Origin: Agrobacterium fabrum str. C58
GTDB lineage: Bacteria > Pseudomonadota > Alphaproteobacteria > Rhizobiales > Rhizobiaceae
Assembly: GCF_000092025.1 (NCBI RefSeq)
Contig: NC_003062.2
Span: forward strand, 246,001-310,000
Length of the DNA: 64,000 bases
Direction: 5' to 3'
The notes beneath the pieces were generated by a model, which was given only the letters and a program-made list of their open reading frames with translations, did no database searches and was not told where the DNA came from. The translations under genes were made by a program, and so were the position numbers. Positions 46,277-56,080 of the stretch are shown here, piece after piece (position 1 is the stretch's first letter; the number at the start of each line of letters is the position of its first letter).

Positions 46277-46873
46277 TTATCCCTGCCATGTTTCCATTGC
46301 CGTCCAGTCGCATGTGGGGGAGGCCGCTGCAAGTGAAAATTCGGCGATGGAAAAGCGGAAAAGATTGCCACCGCCAGCAGGCTGGTCCTTGCTGCGGCTG
46401 ATGCCGCGGCCTTCAATATGGCATTTCAACAGTGTGCCCACGCCGCCATGGCCGACAAAGGCGATCGGCTGCCGTGCGTCGTGTCGGTCGAGAACGGCTT
46501 TGACGGCCTCGACGATCCGCGCCTGCGCGTCGATTGCCCGCTCCCAGCCTTGAAAACTCTCCTCAGGATGGGCGAAGAACCAGTCCGCCGCCTTCTCGAA
46601 TTCCGGCGGCGGCAGGAAACCGGTGGCGGACCGGTCGTTTTCATGCATCGCTTCGATGATCTCTATTGCTGCACCGGAGGTTTCCGCGAGCATATGGGCG
46701 GTTTCGATTGCCTTGGTTTCGGCGCTGGAAACGATGCGCCGCAATGCTTTCGCCCAGGGAAGGCGGCTCGCCTCACGCGCCCGTTCAGCACCCCTTTCCG
46801 AAAGCCCCCATTCGGGAACGGGAACAGCCGGGTCGATCTTGACCTGGGGGTGGGTGATGTAGAGCGCATGCAT
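46277..46873 (-). CDS. Histidine phosphatase family protein lacking the RHG arginine
   Basis: 198 residues of the phosphoglycerate-mutase-like fold: [30 protein letters not shown] and second histidine [11 protein letters not shown]. The usual N-terminal RHG reads THP (LYITHPQ), so the phosphate-binding arginine is missing although the phosphorylated histidine remains. It could have shifted chemistry or low activity. GAGG precedes ATG 46873. It directly precedes pyrF. Confidence 0.85.
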   Translation of the reverse strand: MHALYITHPQVKIDPAVPVPEWGLSERGAERAREASRLPWAKALRRIVSSAETKAIETAHMLAETSGAAIEIIEAMHENDRSATGFLPPPEFEKAADWFFAHPEESFQGWERAIDAQARIVEAVKAVLDRHDARQPIAFVGHGGVGTLLKCHIEGRGISRSKDQPAGGGNLFRFSIAEFSLAAASPTCDWTAMETWQG

Positions 46874-46969
46874 GGCAATCGGTCCTCAAAGGCAATGGAG
46901 AGGGTAATCAACACCCTAACCATTCGTCACGACTGGGAAATGACGGCCTCGTCTGTTCTGGCGGGACGA

Positions 46970-47563
46970 TCAGGCCCGCGTATAGGTCCACAATTGCGCC
47001 GGCGGAATATTGCGCACGATGAAATCGAAATGGCGGATATGGTAGAGATGCGGCTGCGCGACGATCGGGGAAATCGGACCGTAGGATATCTGTACTACGG
47101 GTCGGCCGTGCGGCACGCGCTTCAGCAATTCATCGAGAAGCTTGATGCGGGCAGCCATCGGAAAATTCAGCATCGGCACGGCGGAGATAACGCTGTCGAA
47201 CATCTGACCCTTGTGCTCGCCAAGCGTCGCATCGAGATCGAAGGCGTCACCATTGACGAAATTGACGCCTGGATAGCTCCGGAGCAGCTGATTGTAGAAA
47301 TCAGTCGAATATTCGATGGCCGTCAGGCTCTCCGGCTTGATGCCGCGCGCCAGAATGGCCTTGGTGATGACGCCGGTGCCGGGACCGAGTTCCAGAACCG
47401 GCAGGCCGGAATGGGGATTGATGACGCTTGCCATCTTTTTCGCCGTGATCGACGATGTCGGGACAATGGCGCCGACTTTTTTCGGCTGGCTGACCATACC
47501 TTTGAAAAAGCGGATTTCTTCCTCAAATTTTTGTTCAAGCCGTTGCTTCAGGTTGAGTGCCAT
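46970..47563 (-). CDS. pmtA: Phospholipid N-methyltransferase PmtA
   Basis: 197 residues. The amphipathic N-terminal helix ALNLKQRLEQKFEEEIRFF anchors it to the membrane; a class I SAM site follows in PVLELGPGTGVITKAIL and AIEYSTDFY, with INPHSG and VISAVPMLNFP. In Agrobacterium this enzyme makes phosphatidylcholine from phosphatidylethanolamine in three steps, needed for virulence and membrane shape. GAGGGG precedes the ATG. It is a strong taxonomic sign of the Rhizobiaceae. Confidence 0.95.
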   Translation of the reverse strand: MALNLKQRLEQKFEEEIRFFKGMVSQPKKVGAIVPTSSITAKKMASVINPHSGLPVLELGPGTGVITKAILARGIKPESLTAIEYSTDFYNQLLRSYPGVNFVNGDAFDLDATLGEHKGQMFDSVISAVPMLNFPMAARIKLLDELLKRVPHGRPVVQISYGPISPIVAQPHLYHIRHFDFIVRNIPPAQLWTYTRA

Positions 47564-47695
47564 GATTCCCCTCGGATGTATTGGTCATTGTCAAAAAATT
47601 GTTACGTACTGTTGATCCCATTTGGCGCAAAAACAAGGCAAAATGTCGTAACTGAGAAAATTCAGTTACGGGTAGAGCCACCTGTTCGCCGAATC

Positions 47696-47728
47696 AAAAA
47701 ACGCCGATGAAGCGATCCACCGGCGTTT
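47696..47728 (-). terminator. Terminator downstream of dnaN
   Basis: CGGCGTTT (47721-47728) / AAACGCCG (47699-47706) with A-run 47696-47701, read on the minus strand as a hairpin followed by T6, past the dnaN stop at 47757. Confidence 0.8.
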
Positions 47729-47756
47729 CTGGAAAAATTGAAGAAAACGGTCGGTT

Positions 47757-48875
47757 TTAAACGCGCATCGGCATCAGAACATAGAGTGCGTCGTCGCCGG
47801 CGGTATCGCGAACCAGTGTTGGCGAACCCGCATCCGCCAGCAGAAAAATCGCATCTTCGCCGGAGAGCTGCGACGTGATGTCGAGGAGATATTTGGCATT
47901 GAAGCCGATTTCCATCGAATCATTGTCGTAGCCAACGGCCACTTCTTCGGTAGCACTTCCCGAGTCGGGATTGTTGACGGTCAGCGTCAACTGGCCGTCA
48001 GTTAGCGCCAGCTTCACGGCGCGGCCGCGCTCGGAAGAAATCGTCGAAACACGGTCCACTGCCCGGGCGAAGGTCTGGCAATCGACGCGCATTTCCTTGT
48101 CGTTGCCGGTTGGGATGACGCGCTGATAATCGGGAAAGGTGCCGTCGATCAGCTTCGAGGTCAGAACGACGGAACCGATGGCCAGGCGGATCTTCGCATC
48201 CGAGACTTCGACTGTGACTTCCAGTTCCGGATTGTCCATCAGCTTCTGCAGTTCACCGACGGTCTTGCGCGGAATGATGATGCCCGGCATGCCTTCGGAG
48301 CCGGAGGGCGCATCGACGTCAGCACGCGCAAGGCGGTGACCGTCGGTGGCGACGGCGCGCAGTTTCAGCTCGCCATTGCTTTCGATGGTGTGGAAGAAAA
48401 TGCCGTTCAGGTAATAACGCGTCTCTTCGGTCGAAATCGCAAACTGCGTCCGGTCGATCAGCATCTTCAGATCGGCCGCCTTCAGTTTGAAGGTGTGGCT
48501 GAAGGTGCCGGCGGTGAGGTCAGGGAAATCCGCTTCCGGCAGGCATTGCAGCGAGAATTTCGAGCGGCCGGACGCAACGGTCATGGAGGAGCCGTCCGGG
48601 TTGGTCGCCAGAAGCACTTCGGAACCATCCGGCAGCTTGCGCACGATTTCGTAAAGCAGGTGTGCCGGTACGGTGGTGGCGCCAGCCTGCTCCACCATGG
48701 CCGGGGTCGCTTCGGTGATTTCCAGATCGAGGTCGGTCGCCTTCATGTCCAGATTGGCGCCGGAGGCGCGCAGCAGAACGTTGGACAGGATCGGGATCGT
48801 GTTGCGACGCTCGACGACCCGGTGGACGTGGTTCAGCGATTTCAGAAGGTTCGACCGCTCAAGAGTAATACGCAT
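47757..48875 (-). CDS. dnaN: DNA polymerase III beta subunit (sliding clamp)
   Basis: 372 residues, three clamp domains of about 120 each: MRITLERSNLLKSLNHVHRVVERRNTIPILSNVLL, FAISTEETRYYLNGIFFH with ATDGHRLA, and DYQRVIPTGNDKEM with the C-terminal LMPMRV typical of DnaN. It forms a ring on DNA that holds Pol III. The ATG at 48875 gives this N-terminus; the longer frame to 48968 is unsupported. It is not next to dnaA, in keeping with rhizobia. It is divergent from rsmI. Confidence 0.97.
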   Translation of the reverse strand: MRITLERSNLLKSLNHVHRVVERRNTIPILSNVLLRASGANLDMKATDLDLEITEATPAMVEQAGATTVPAHLLYEIVRKLPDGSEVLLATNPDGSSMTVASGRSKFSLQCLPEADFPDLTAGTFSHTFKLKAADLKMLIDRTQFAISTEETRYYLNGIFFHTIESNGELKLRAVATDGHRLARADVDAPSGSEGMPGIIIPRKTVGELQKLMDNPELEVTVEVSDAKIRLAIGSVVLTSKLIDGTFPDYQRVIPTGNDKEMRVDCQTFARAVDRVSTISSERGRAVKLALTDGQLTLTVNNPDSGSATEEVAVGYDNDSMEIGFNAKYLLDITSQLSGEDAIFLLADAGSPTLVRDTAGDDALYVLMPMRV

Positions 48876-49040
48876 GGACGCTACCGCTTTCAACCGTTGC
48901 GAACCGGCCACCGCCGGATCGGCAAGAAGAGTCTTCACCGGCAAAAGCCGGACAATGTGGACGGGCAAAATGGCAGAGTTATTGGAGAAAATGCAAGAGC
49001 GGAGTTCATCTGCCTCGGCTCATTTTGCTGCTATACAACA

Positions 49041-49049
49041 TGATCCACA
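49041..49049 (+). promoter_or_regulatory. DnaA-box-like 9-mer
   Basis: TGATCCACA differs from the TTATCCACA consensus at one position, between dnaN and rsmI and 166 bp from the dnaN start. A single box of this kind is common by chance. Confidence 0.2.
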
Positions 49050-49139
49050 GGTTGCGACAGCCGATGGAGCTTGTTCGCCGGTTTTCTATTGCCCATAAAG
49101 GGAAAAACCGGAACGACCGGCCGGCAAGGTTCGGCCAGA

Positions 49140-50081
49140 ATGATTGGAAGCCGTGTGACGCAGGAAATATCGAGCAGCGATGCCAGACAGGCAGCGAAGG
49201 AATTCAGGATCGGCACGGCCACCATTCCGGCCCGGCCGCTGGAGCCGGCGCTTTACCTCGTCGCCACCCCCATCGGCAATCTCGGCGATATCACCATCCG
49301 CGCGTTGGAAACGCTGGCCTCGGCCGATGTTCTCGCCTGCGAGGATACCCGCGTCACCCGCATCCTGCTTGAACGATATGGCATCCGCACGCGCCCGCTC
49401 GCCTATCACGAACACAACGCAAACGAAGCGGGGCCGAAGCTCATCGCCGCGCTGGAGGCCGGAAAATCCGTGGCGCTGGTATCGGATGCCGGAACGCCGC
49501 TGGTTTCCGACCCGGGTTATCGCCTCGGCCAGCTGGCACTCGAAGCCGGACACCGCGTTGTGCCGGTGCCGGGCGCCTCTGCACCGCTCGCCGCCCTTGT
49601 CGGGTCCGGCATGCCGAGCGATGCCTTCCTCTTTGCGGGTTTCCTGCCAGTCAAGGATCGCGGCAAGCGCGACCGTTTTGCAGGGCTTGCGAAAATCCCC
49701 GCAACCCTGATCTTCTTTGAATCGCCACGCCGTATCGGCGCGTCTCTCAAGGTGGCGTCGGAAGTGCTTGGCCGCGACCGCCGCGCCGTGGTCTGCCGTG
49801 AGTTGACCAAGACTTTCGAAGAGTTCCGGCGCGGTACACTCGGCGAGCTTGCGGATTATTACGATGGCGACCGTGTGGTGAAGGGGGAGATCGTGCTGCT
49901 GGTGGAGCCGCCCTCCTATGATGAAATTCCTGATATCGAGGATGTCGAGAAGCTCCTGAAGGATCTCGTCGCCACCATGTCCGCCGCCAAGGCTGCTGGC
50001 GAAGCGGCGAAGCTGACGGGCCTGCCGCGCAAGGAGCTTTATCAAAGGCTGCTGGATATGAAGGACACGGATGGCCGTTGA
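49140..50081 (+). CDS. rsmI: 16S rRNA (cytidine-2'-O) methyltransferase RsmI
   Basis: 313 residues. TIM-like SAM-methyltransferase (tetrapyrrole methylase fold) with [57 protein letters not shown] and [19 protein letters not shown]. It methylates C1402 of 16S rRNA. ATG 49140 is taken; a TTG 23 codons earlier is possible but has a poorer ribosome site. The end overlaps the yraN-like gene by 11 nt. Confidence 0.92.
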   Translation: MIGSRVTQEISSSDARQAAKEFRIGTATIPARPLEPALYLVATPIGNLGDITIRALETLASADVLACEDTRVTRILLERYGIRTRPLAYHEHNANEAGPKLIAALEAGKSVALVSDAGTPLVSDPGYRLGQLALEAGHRVVPVPGASAPLAALVGSGMPSDAFLFAGFLPVKDRGKRDRFAGLAKIPATLIFFESPRRIGASLKVASEVLGRDRRAVVCRELTKTFEEFRRGTLGELADYYDGDRVVKGEIVLLVEPPSYDEIPDIEDVEKLLKDLVATMSAAKAAGEAAKLTGLPRKELYQRLLDMKDTDGR

Positions 50082-50439
50082 CGGGCAGAGCAATAAAAGG
50101 CGGAAAGCCGAGCGACGCGGCCATGCCGCCGAATATTGGGCCGCACTTTATCTGTTGCTAAAGGGATATCGCATCCTCGCCATTCGGTATCGAACCCGGC
50201 TCGGGGAAATCGATCTCATCGCCCGAAAGAAGGATCTCATCGCCATCATCGAGGTCAAGGCGCGCGCTTCCGGTGGCAGCGCGGTGGATGCCGTCGGTTT
50301 TCATTCGCAGCAGCGCATTCGGGCGGCTGCCGATCTCTGGCTCTCCCGCCGCAGGGATGCCGGCCGTTTTTCGCTGCGCTTCGATATTGTCGCCGTTCTG
50401 CCACGACGCCTGCCGCAGCACTTTATCGACGCATTTTAA
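50071..50439 (+). CDS. YraN-family (UPF0102) endonuclease-fold protein
   Basis: 122 residues. A restriction-endonuclease-like fold: [56 protein letters not shown], with GEIDLI, E and K in EVKAR in the usual PD-ExK places. Its role is unknown, although it may be linked to DNA uptake or repair. It overlaps the end of rsmI, its common genomic partner. Confidence 0.92.
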   Translation: MAVDGQSNKRRKAERRGHAAEYWAALYLLLKGYRILAIRYRTRLGEIDLIARKKDLIAIIEVKARASGGSAVDAVGFHSQQRIRAAADLWLSRRRDAGRFSLRFDIVAVLPRRLPQHFIDAF

Positions 50440-50455
50440 AGGGGAGGGGAAGGCA

Positions 50456-51016
50456 ATGTCCACTGAGCGGGAAAAGATGGCCGCGGGCGAATGGTACAGC
50501 TGCATGGGTGCCGAACTGGATATGCTGCGCTGGCATTCACGCCGGGCGGTTCACCAGCACAATACCATGCCGCCGGATGAGCGCGGCACCATCGGGCCGC
50601 TGCTGCGCGCACTTTTTGCCTCCGTGGGCGAAGGTGCATTCATCGAGGCGCCTTTTCATTGCGCCTACGGTTTCAACATTACGCTCGGCAGGAATGCCTA
50701 TCTCAATGCCGGCTGCACCATTCTCGATTCTGCGAAGGTCGCGATAGGCGACGGCGCGATGCTCGGCCCCGCCGTGCAGATCTATTGTGCGGAACACCAT
50801 CTTGATCCGGTTCCGCGCGCGCAGGGGATTGAGATTGCAAAGCCTGTCACGATCGGCCGTGATGTCTGGATCGGCGGCGGAGCGATCATTCTGGCCGGTA
50901 TCACCATCGGTGACGGTGCAATTGTCGGTGCCGGCTCGGTGGTGACGCGCAATGTGCCGGCGCGTGCAACGGTCGTGGGAAATCCCGCCCGACCCATAAA
51001 TCGTATAGCCGGCTGA
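50456..51016 (+). CDS. Maltose/galactoside O-acetyltransferase-type sugar acetyltransferase
   Basis: 186 residues: [29 protein letters not shown], then a left-handed beta-helix with hexapeptide repeats ([33 protein letters not shown]) and the active His in [12 protein letters not shown]-terminus VVGNPARPI. It would transfer an acetyl group to a sugar; NodL, LacA and Maa are relatives. GGGGAGGGGAAGG precedes the ATG. It lies 16 bp after the yraN-like gene. Confidence 0.9.
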   Translation: MSTEREKMAAGEWYSCMGAELDMLRWHSRRAVHQHNTMPPDERGTIGPLLRALFASVGEGAFIEAPFHCAYGFNITLGRNAYLNAGCTILDSAKVAIGDGAMLGPAVQIYCAEHHLDPVPRAQGIEIAKPVTIGRDVWIGGGAIILAGITIGDGAIVGAGSVVTRNVPARATVVGNPARPINRIAG

Positions 51017-51042
51017 GATTGTCGGCACGTGGTGTAATAAAT

Positions 51043-51071
51043 CTGACACGGAACTGTCAAAGAGGCGTCAT
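51043..51071 (+). promoter_or_regulatory. Pho box (PhoB site) upstream of ugpB
   Basis: Three 7-bp repeats at 11-bp spacing: CTGACAC (51043), CTGTCAA (51054), GCGTCAT (51065), resembling the CTGTCAT direct repeats of PhoB sites. They lie 54 bp before the ugpB start, in keeping with phosphate control of glycerol-3-phosphate uptake. Confidence 0.6.
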
Positions 51072-51124
51072 CGAACCGCTCTATTCGCATCCTCACCCCA
51101 ATAAATGGTGGAGAGGAATTAGTA

Positions 51125-52423
51125 ATGTTGAAGAAGATTTCCATGGCCGCAGTGGCGGTCAGCATTTCGGCAACATCTTCCATGGCTGCGACCAACATCA
51201 CCTGGTGGCACGGCATGGGGGGACGCAACGGCGAAGTCATCAACGAAGTTTCCCAGAAGTTTAACGAAGCCCAGAAGGAATGCGCTCTGACGCCGGTTTC
51301 CAAGGGCTCGTACGAAGAAGCGCTGGCCAGCGGCATCGCTGCTTTCCGTTCGGGCGAACAGCCGAACATCCTCCAGGTTTTTGATGCCGGCGCCGCCACC
51401 ATCATCAACGCCAAGGGCGCGGTCATTCCTGCAGAAGACCTCATCAACAAGGCCGGTTACAAGTTCGATCGTGACGCCTTCATCAACGGCGTGCGTTATT
51501 TCTACGCTGCCGCTGATGGCAAGTTCGTCGGCATGCCGTTCAACTCCTCCGCTCCGATCATGTATATCAACGACGAAGCCCTGAAAAAGGCCGGCGTCGA
51601 AGCACCGAAGACCTGGGAAGAGTTCGAAAAGGTTGCGCCGAAGCTGAAGGAAGCCGGCTACATCCCGCTCGTCCAGTCGCAGCTGACCTGGCAGTTCACG
51701 GAGAATTTCTTCTCCCGCAACAACATCCAGTTCGCCACCAATAATAACGGTTACGACAGCGTCACCGACACCAAGCTCAAGGTCACCGACCCGAACCTCG
51801 TCATGATGTTCGAAAAGCTCAAGGACTGGAAGGACAAGGGCCTGTTTGCCTATTACGGCGCCGGCTGGAACGACAACCAGAAGCCTTTCGAAGAAGGCAA
51901 GGTCGCGCTCTGGATCGGTTCTTCGGGCTCCTTCGGTGGCCTGCAGAAGACGGCGACCATGCCGTTCTCGGCAACCTTCCTTCCCTATTGGGGCTCCATC
52001 AAGGGTGCCGGCACCAACTCCTTCATTGGCGGCGCTGCTCTCTTTGCAATGTCCGGCAAGTCTGAAGCCGAAAATAAGTGCGTGGCCGACTTCTTCCAGT
52101 TCCTGACCTCGCCGGAAATCCAGGTCTTCTACCATAAGGCAACCGGTTACGTCGCCATCACCAAGGCCGCTTACGAAAAGGCCAAGACTGAAGGCTACTA
52201 CAAGGAAAAGCCGGTCGCAGAAGTTGGTATCCAGCAGCTGTCGCTGCCGGGTGGCGAGTGGTCCAAGGGTTACCGCCTCGGTTTCTACCCGCAAATCCGC
52301 GCCGTCATGGAACGTGAATATAACCGCATCTTCTCGGGCGAAGTGACGCCGAAGGCTGCTTTTGAGATCATCGAGAAGGAAGGCAACGACCTTCTGGCCC
52401 GTTTTGCCAAAACGGCCGGCTGA
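51125..52423 (+). CDS. ugpB: sn-glycerol-3-phosphate ABC transporter substrate-binding protein
   Basis: 432 residues. Signal peptide KKISMAAVAVSISATSSMA; then TNITWWHGMGGRNGEVINEVSQKFNEAQ, PFNSSAPIMYINDEALKKAG and FPFSATFLPYWGS-type features of UgpB. It binds glycerol-3-phosphate in the periplasm and passes it to UgpAE. GGAGAGG precedes the ATG. It is the first gene of ugpBAEC and is separated from ugpA by a hairpin, which would give the binding protein in excess. Confidence 0.95.
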   Translation: MLKKISMAAVAVSISATSSMAATNITWWHGMGGRNGEVINEVSQKFNEAQKECALTPVSKGSYEEALASGIAAFRSGEQPNILQVFDAGAATIINAKGAVIPAEDLINKAGYKFDRDAFINGVRYFYAAADGKFVGMPFNSSAPIMYINDEALKKAGVEAPKTWEEFEKVAPKLKEAGYIPLVQSQLTWQFTENFFSRNNIQFATNNNGYDSVTDTKLKVTDPNLVMMFEKLKDWKDKGLFAYYGAGWNDNQKPFEEGKVALWIGSSGSFGGLQKTATMPFSATFLPYWGSIKGAGTNSFIGGAALFAMSGKSEAENKCVADFFQFLTSPEIQVFYHKATGYVAITKAAYEKAKTEGYYKEKPVAEVGIQQLSLPGGEWSKGYRLGFYPQIRAVMEREYNRIFSGEVTPKAAFEIIEKEGNDLLARFAKTAG

Positions 52424-52453
52424 TCGATCTTTTCGAAATCAATGATCATTGTC

Positions 52454-52482
52454 GAGCCTCCCTTTCGATGGAAGGGAGGCTC
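52454..52482 (+). terminator. Intercistronic hairpin between ugpB and ugpA
   Basis: GAGCCTCCCTT (52454-52464) / AAGGGAGGCTC (52472-52482), loop TCGATGG. There is no T run, so it is more likely a 3'-end stabiliser and partial stop, favouring ugpB. Confidence 0.7.
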
Positions 52483-52506
52483 GCTTCTGGATAAGGAGGC
52501 GCAAGC

Positions 52507-53475
52507 ATGGCCTATACATCGTCTCAACCACGCCGGTTTTTGTCCGGCTGGTCCGCAAAGGCTGGAAAACCCGCCAAGCCCGCTGAAGCCGGCATGAAGC
52601 GCGTGCAGTTCTCCTCGTCCTACGTGCCCTATCTGTTTCTTGCACCGCAGCTCGCGGTGATCTTCATCTTCTTCTACTGGCCGTCCGTTCAGGCCGTGCA
52701 ATCATCGTTTTATATCGAAGATCCTTTCGGTTTCGCCGCATCCTTCGTAGGTTTCGCCAATTATTCGGACGCGATATTCAATCCGGAATATCTCAGCATC
52801 GCCAAATTCACGGTTGTCTTCACCGTGCTGGTGACCTTCTTTTCGCTGGCGCTCGGCCTGTTGCTTGCCGTCAAGGCCGACGCGGTCATTCGCGGCAGCT
52901 CGACATACAAGACGTTGCTGATTTCCGTCTATGCCATCGCACCACCGGTCGCGGGTCTTATCGGCATGATGCTTTTCGACCAGCATATCGGGCCTTTCGT
53001 CAAATTGGCCGCAGTCTTCGGCTGGGACATGAAGGTCGGTCTCAACTACTTCGATACCGCCACAGCCATGATCGTTGTCGCGGTCTGGAAGCAGATCCCG
53101 TACAATTTCATCTTTTTCCTGTCCGGGCTTCAGGGCGTGTCGGTTTCCGTGCGCGAAGCCGCGGCCATCGATTGCCGCTCCGGTTTCCGACGGTTCTGGA
53201 CCGTCATTATGCCGCTTCTTGCGCCCACGGCTTTCTTCCTGCTCATCATCAATATCACCTACGCGCTGTTCGATACCTTCGGTGTCATCGACGTGATGGT
53301 GAAGGATAAGGCGGCGGATAATCCTATCACGCTGGTCTACAAGGTGTTTCTCGATGGTTTCCGCGGCAATGACATTGGTGGTTCCTCGGCCCAATCAGTC
53401 ATTCTGATGCTGGTCGTCTTCGTTCTCACCGTCATCCAGTTCCGCTTCATCGAAAAGCGCGTCCACTACAATTGA
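52507..53475 (+). CDS. ugpA: sn-glycerol-3-phosphate ABC transporter permease
   Basis: 322 residues. Six membrane helices (VPYLFLAPQLAVIFIFFYWP first) and the EAA loop VSVREAAAIDCRSGFRRFWTVIMPLLAP, which contacts the ATPase. Residues 1-40 form a polar N-terminal arm longer than in many MalF/UgpA-type proteins. AAGGAGG stands before the ATG. It pairs with UgpE. Confidence 0.94.
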   Translation: MAYTSSQPRRFLSGWSAKAGKPAKPAEAGMKRVQFSSSYVPYLFLAPQLAVIFIFFYWPSVQAVQSSFYIEDPFGFAASFVGFANYSDAIFNPEYLSIAKFTVVFTVLVTFFSLALGLLLAVKADAVIRGSSTYKTLLISVYAIAPPVAGLIGMMLFDQHIGPFVKLAAVFGWDMKVGLNYFDTATAMIVVAVWKQIPYNFIFFLSGLQGVSVSVREAAAIDCRSGFRRFWTVIMPLLAPTAFFLLIINITYALFDTFGVIDVMVKDKAADNPITLVYKVFLDGFRGNDIGGSSAQSVILMLVVFVLTVIQFRFIEKRVHYN

Positions 53476-53486
53476 GGGAGAAGACC

Positions 53487-54329
53487 ATGTACAAGACGAG
53501 ACCTCTCGATCATCTGGTATTGATCCTCGGCGCACTGTTTCTGATATTGCCTGTCGTCGTGGCCTTCATGACATCCACCCACACGGCGGCGGAAATCCAC
53601 CGTAGCGGTCTGACGATAGTCCCGGGCGATAATTTCGTGGAGACCTACGAAAAGGTCCTGACGCAGAAGGGTGGCTTCACCGGGCAGGTCACCGGTCTCA
53701 ACATGGTGATCAACTCGCTGGTCCTCGGCATCGGTTTTGCCGTCGGCAAGATCGTCCTGTCGATGACGGCGGCCTATGCGATCGTCTATTTCCGCTTCCG
53801 GTTTGCGACGCTTGCCTTCTGGATCATTTTCACCACGCTGCTCTTGCCGCTCGAAGTGCGCATCATGCCGTCCTATGAGGTGATGAGCAAACTCGGCCTC
53901 CTGAATTCCTATACCGGCCTCATCGTGCCGCTTCTCGCCTCGGCCACCGGCACCTTTTATTTCCGGCAATTCTTCAAGTCCGTTCCGGAGGAGTTGCTGG
54001 AAGCCGCGCGCATCGATGGCGCGGGTCCTGTGAAATTCTTCATCGATATATTAATCCCCCTGTCCCGCACGATGATGTCGGCGATCTTCATCATCATGTT
54101 CGTGTACGGCTGGAACCAGTACCTCTGGCCCATGCTGATGACGACGGACGAGAGGTTCTTCACGCTGATGCGTGGCATCAAGTCGATCCTGCAGGTCTGG
54201 GTCGGTTCGCAAATTCCCGATTACAACGAAGCTTTCGCGCTTGCCGTCCTGGCCATGCTGCCGCCGGTGCTGATCGTCGTCATTTTCCAGCGCTGGTTCA
54301 TCAAGGGCCTGACCGAAAGCGATAAATAA
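53487..54329 (+). CDS. ugpE: sn-glycerol-3-phosphate ABC transporter permease
   Basis: 280 residues, MalG-type permease: [21 protein letters not shown] first helix and EAA loop [29 protein letters not shown]. It forms the membrane channel with UgpA. Start ATG 53487 behind GGGAGA; a TTG 5 codons earlier overlaps ugpA and is unlikely. It is 11 nt downstream of ugpA. Confidence 0.94.
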
Positions 54330-54339
54330 GGAGACCGAA

Positions 54340-55440
54340 ATGGCCGCGATAGAAATTAGTCAGGTCTGCAAGGATTATCATGGCGGCGTACGCGCCGTGC
54401 ATCACGTCGATATCGACATCCGGGATGGCGAGTTCATCGTTCTCGTCGGCCCCTCCGGCTGCGGCAAGTCCACGCTTCTGCGTATGGTCGCCGGCCTCGA
54501 GGATATTTCCGAGGGTACAGTGAAGATCGGTGACCGGGTCGTCAACCAGACCGATCCGGCCGATCGTGATATCGCCATGGTATTCCAGAACTACGCGCTT
54601 TACCCGCATATGTCGGTGCGCGAGAACCTGGAATATGGGCTGAAGAACCGCAAGACAGCGAAGACGGAAATCGATGCGCGTGTGGCCGAAGCCGCGCGCA
54701 TGCTGCAGCTCGAACCCTATCTGGAGCGCAAGCCGCGCGCACTTTCCGGCGGTCAGCGGCAGCGTGTCGCCATGGGGCGCGCCATCGTGCGCAAGCCTGC
54801 CGCCTTCCTGTTCGATGAGCCCCTGTCCAACCTCGATGCCAAGCTGCGTGTTTCCATGCGCGGTGAAATCAAGCGTCTGCAGAAGCGCCTCGGCACCACC
54901 TCCATCTATGTCACTCACGACCAGCTTGAGGCCATGACGCTGGCGGATCGCCTGGTCGTGCTGAATGGCGGTCGCATCGAACAGATCGGCGCGCCGCTCG
55001 ATGTCTATCACACCCCCGCCTCGACCTTCGTTGCGAGCTTCATCGGCTCTCCCGCCATGAACCTGCTGAATGCCGAACTGCACGGTGATAGTCTCGCCAT
55101 CGGTCCGTCGCTGTTTGCGCTCAATGGTTTCGCGCCCACCTCCGGGCCGGTGACGGTGGGCATGCGGGCAGAGGATTTCCGCCTCGCTGCGGCAGGCGAG
55201 CAGGGTTTTGCATTCAGGGTTGATTACATTGAGGAACTGGGTTCCCAGCGCCTCATCCACGGCATGATCGGCGACCAGAACCTGACAATCGCTTTCCCGC
55301 CGGACGTCGATGTTCCCGCAGCACTTTCGATCACGATCGCGTCGGAAAAGCTGCATTTCTTCTCCAGCGAAACCGGCAAGCGCATTGCCGGCAAGGCGGA
55401 GCAGCTCGGTGTGCAGTCCGCTCAGATGGCGACGGCCTGA
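54340..55440 (+). CDS. ugpC: sn-glycerol-3-phosphate ABC transporter ATP-binding protein
   Basis: 366 residues. Walker [12 protein letters not shown]-loop [17 protein letters not shown], signature [16 protein letters not shown], Walker [16 protein letters not shown], switch His in [14 protein letters not shown]; a C-terminal TOBE domain follows ([14 protein letters not shown]). It powers UgpAE. AGGAGACCGAA precedes the ATG, 10 nt after ugpE. Confidence 0.95.
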
Positions 55441-55452
55441 GCCCAGCGCAGA

Positions 55453-55483
55453 AATCGGCGCGATGACTAAAATTGCGCCGATT
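55453..55483 (+). terminator. Hairpin downstream of ugpC
   Basis: AATCGGCGC (55453-55461) / GCGCCGATT (55475-55483), 13-nt loop, 12 nt after the ugpC stop. The T run is poor. Confidence 0.55.
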
Positions 55484-55549
55484 GTCAAAACCGCTTTGTT
55501 ACGATCCCGATGATAGAAGACCTCCAATATTTCACGGGGGTTTTTTCAT

Positions 55550-56062
55550 ATGTCGTTCAAAATGATGTTCGCGGCGGCTGCAACCATGGCAATCCGAACG
55601 GTGCCGATATTGCCGGCCTATCTGCGCAGACAAAAAGACGAAGCGGTCGTCAGCGCTTCCTGCACCGATCTGCGGCTTCAGCCGGCCCCCATCAATCCGG
55701 AATGGATCATCTCCGGCAACCCTCAAGCCCGCGCGGCGGATCACTCCAGAAGTGGCGACCGTGCCTCCAGCACAGCCATGTGGGATTGCACGGCCGGCGA
55801 ATTCCGCTGGTTTTTCGGCTGGGATGAAACCGTCTATATTCTGGAAGGCGAAGTGCATGTGACGGCCGAAGACGGTTCGGTCAGCATCCTCAGGGTGGGG
55901 GACGTCGCCTATTTCCGGGCTGGAACCTGGGCCACGTGGCGGGTGGACGACTATGTCCGCAAGGTCGCCTTCATGCGCCGCCCGTTTCCCACGGCACTGG
56001 CTTTGGCCTATCGCGTCAAGAACAAGCTGTTTGCCGGCCGCTCCTATAAGCTGGCGGCGTGA
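55550..56062 (+). CDS. Cupin-domain protein
   Basis: 170 residues. A cupin_3-type barrel: FRWFFGWDETVYILEGEVHVTAEDGSVSILRVGDVAYFRAGTWATWRVDDYVRKVAFMRR. The usual metal histidines of cupin motif 1 are not clear (FGWDETVYILEGE), so it may be a non-metal member or use Asp/Glu. The N-terminal 40 residues are not cupin-like. GGGGG lies upstream of the ATG. It is not clearly linked to ugp, from which a hairpin separates it. Confidence 0.75.
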   Translation: MSFKMMFAAAATMAIRTVPILPAYLRRQKDEAVVSASCTDLRLQPAPINPEWIISGNPQARAADHSRSGDRASSTAMWDCTAGEFRWFFGWDETVYILEGEVHVTAEDGSVSILRVGDVAYFRAGTWATWRVDDYVRKVAFMRRPFPTALALAYRVKNKLFAGRSYKLAA

Positions 56063-56080
56063 ACCCTGTCTTCACCCCCG

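Noticed and set aside
49041..49049. DnaA box suggesting a replication origin near dnaN
   Set aside because: Only one imperfect 9-mer, no cluster of boxes, no A/T-rich unwinding region and no dnaA beside it; not an origin. I list the 9-mer only as a weak site.
51119..52294. Minus-strand open frame of about 390 codons opposite ugpB
   Set aside because: ugpB has a signal peptide, ribosome site and Pho box; the antisense frame is a shadow.
54301..55527. Minus-strand open frame opposite ugpC
   Set aside because: ugpC has all ATPase motifs; the reverse frame is Asp/His/Arg-rich with no similarity.
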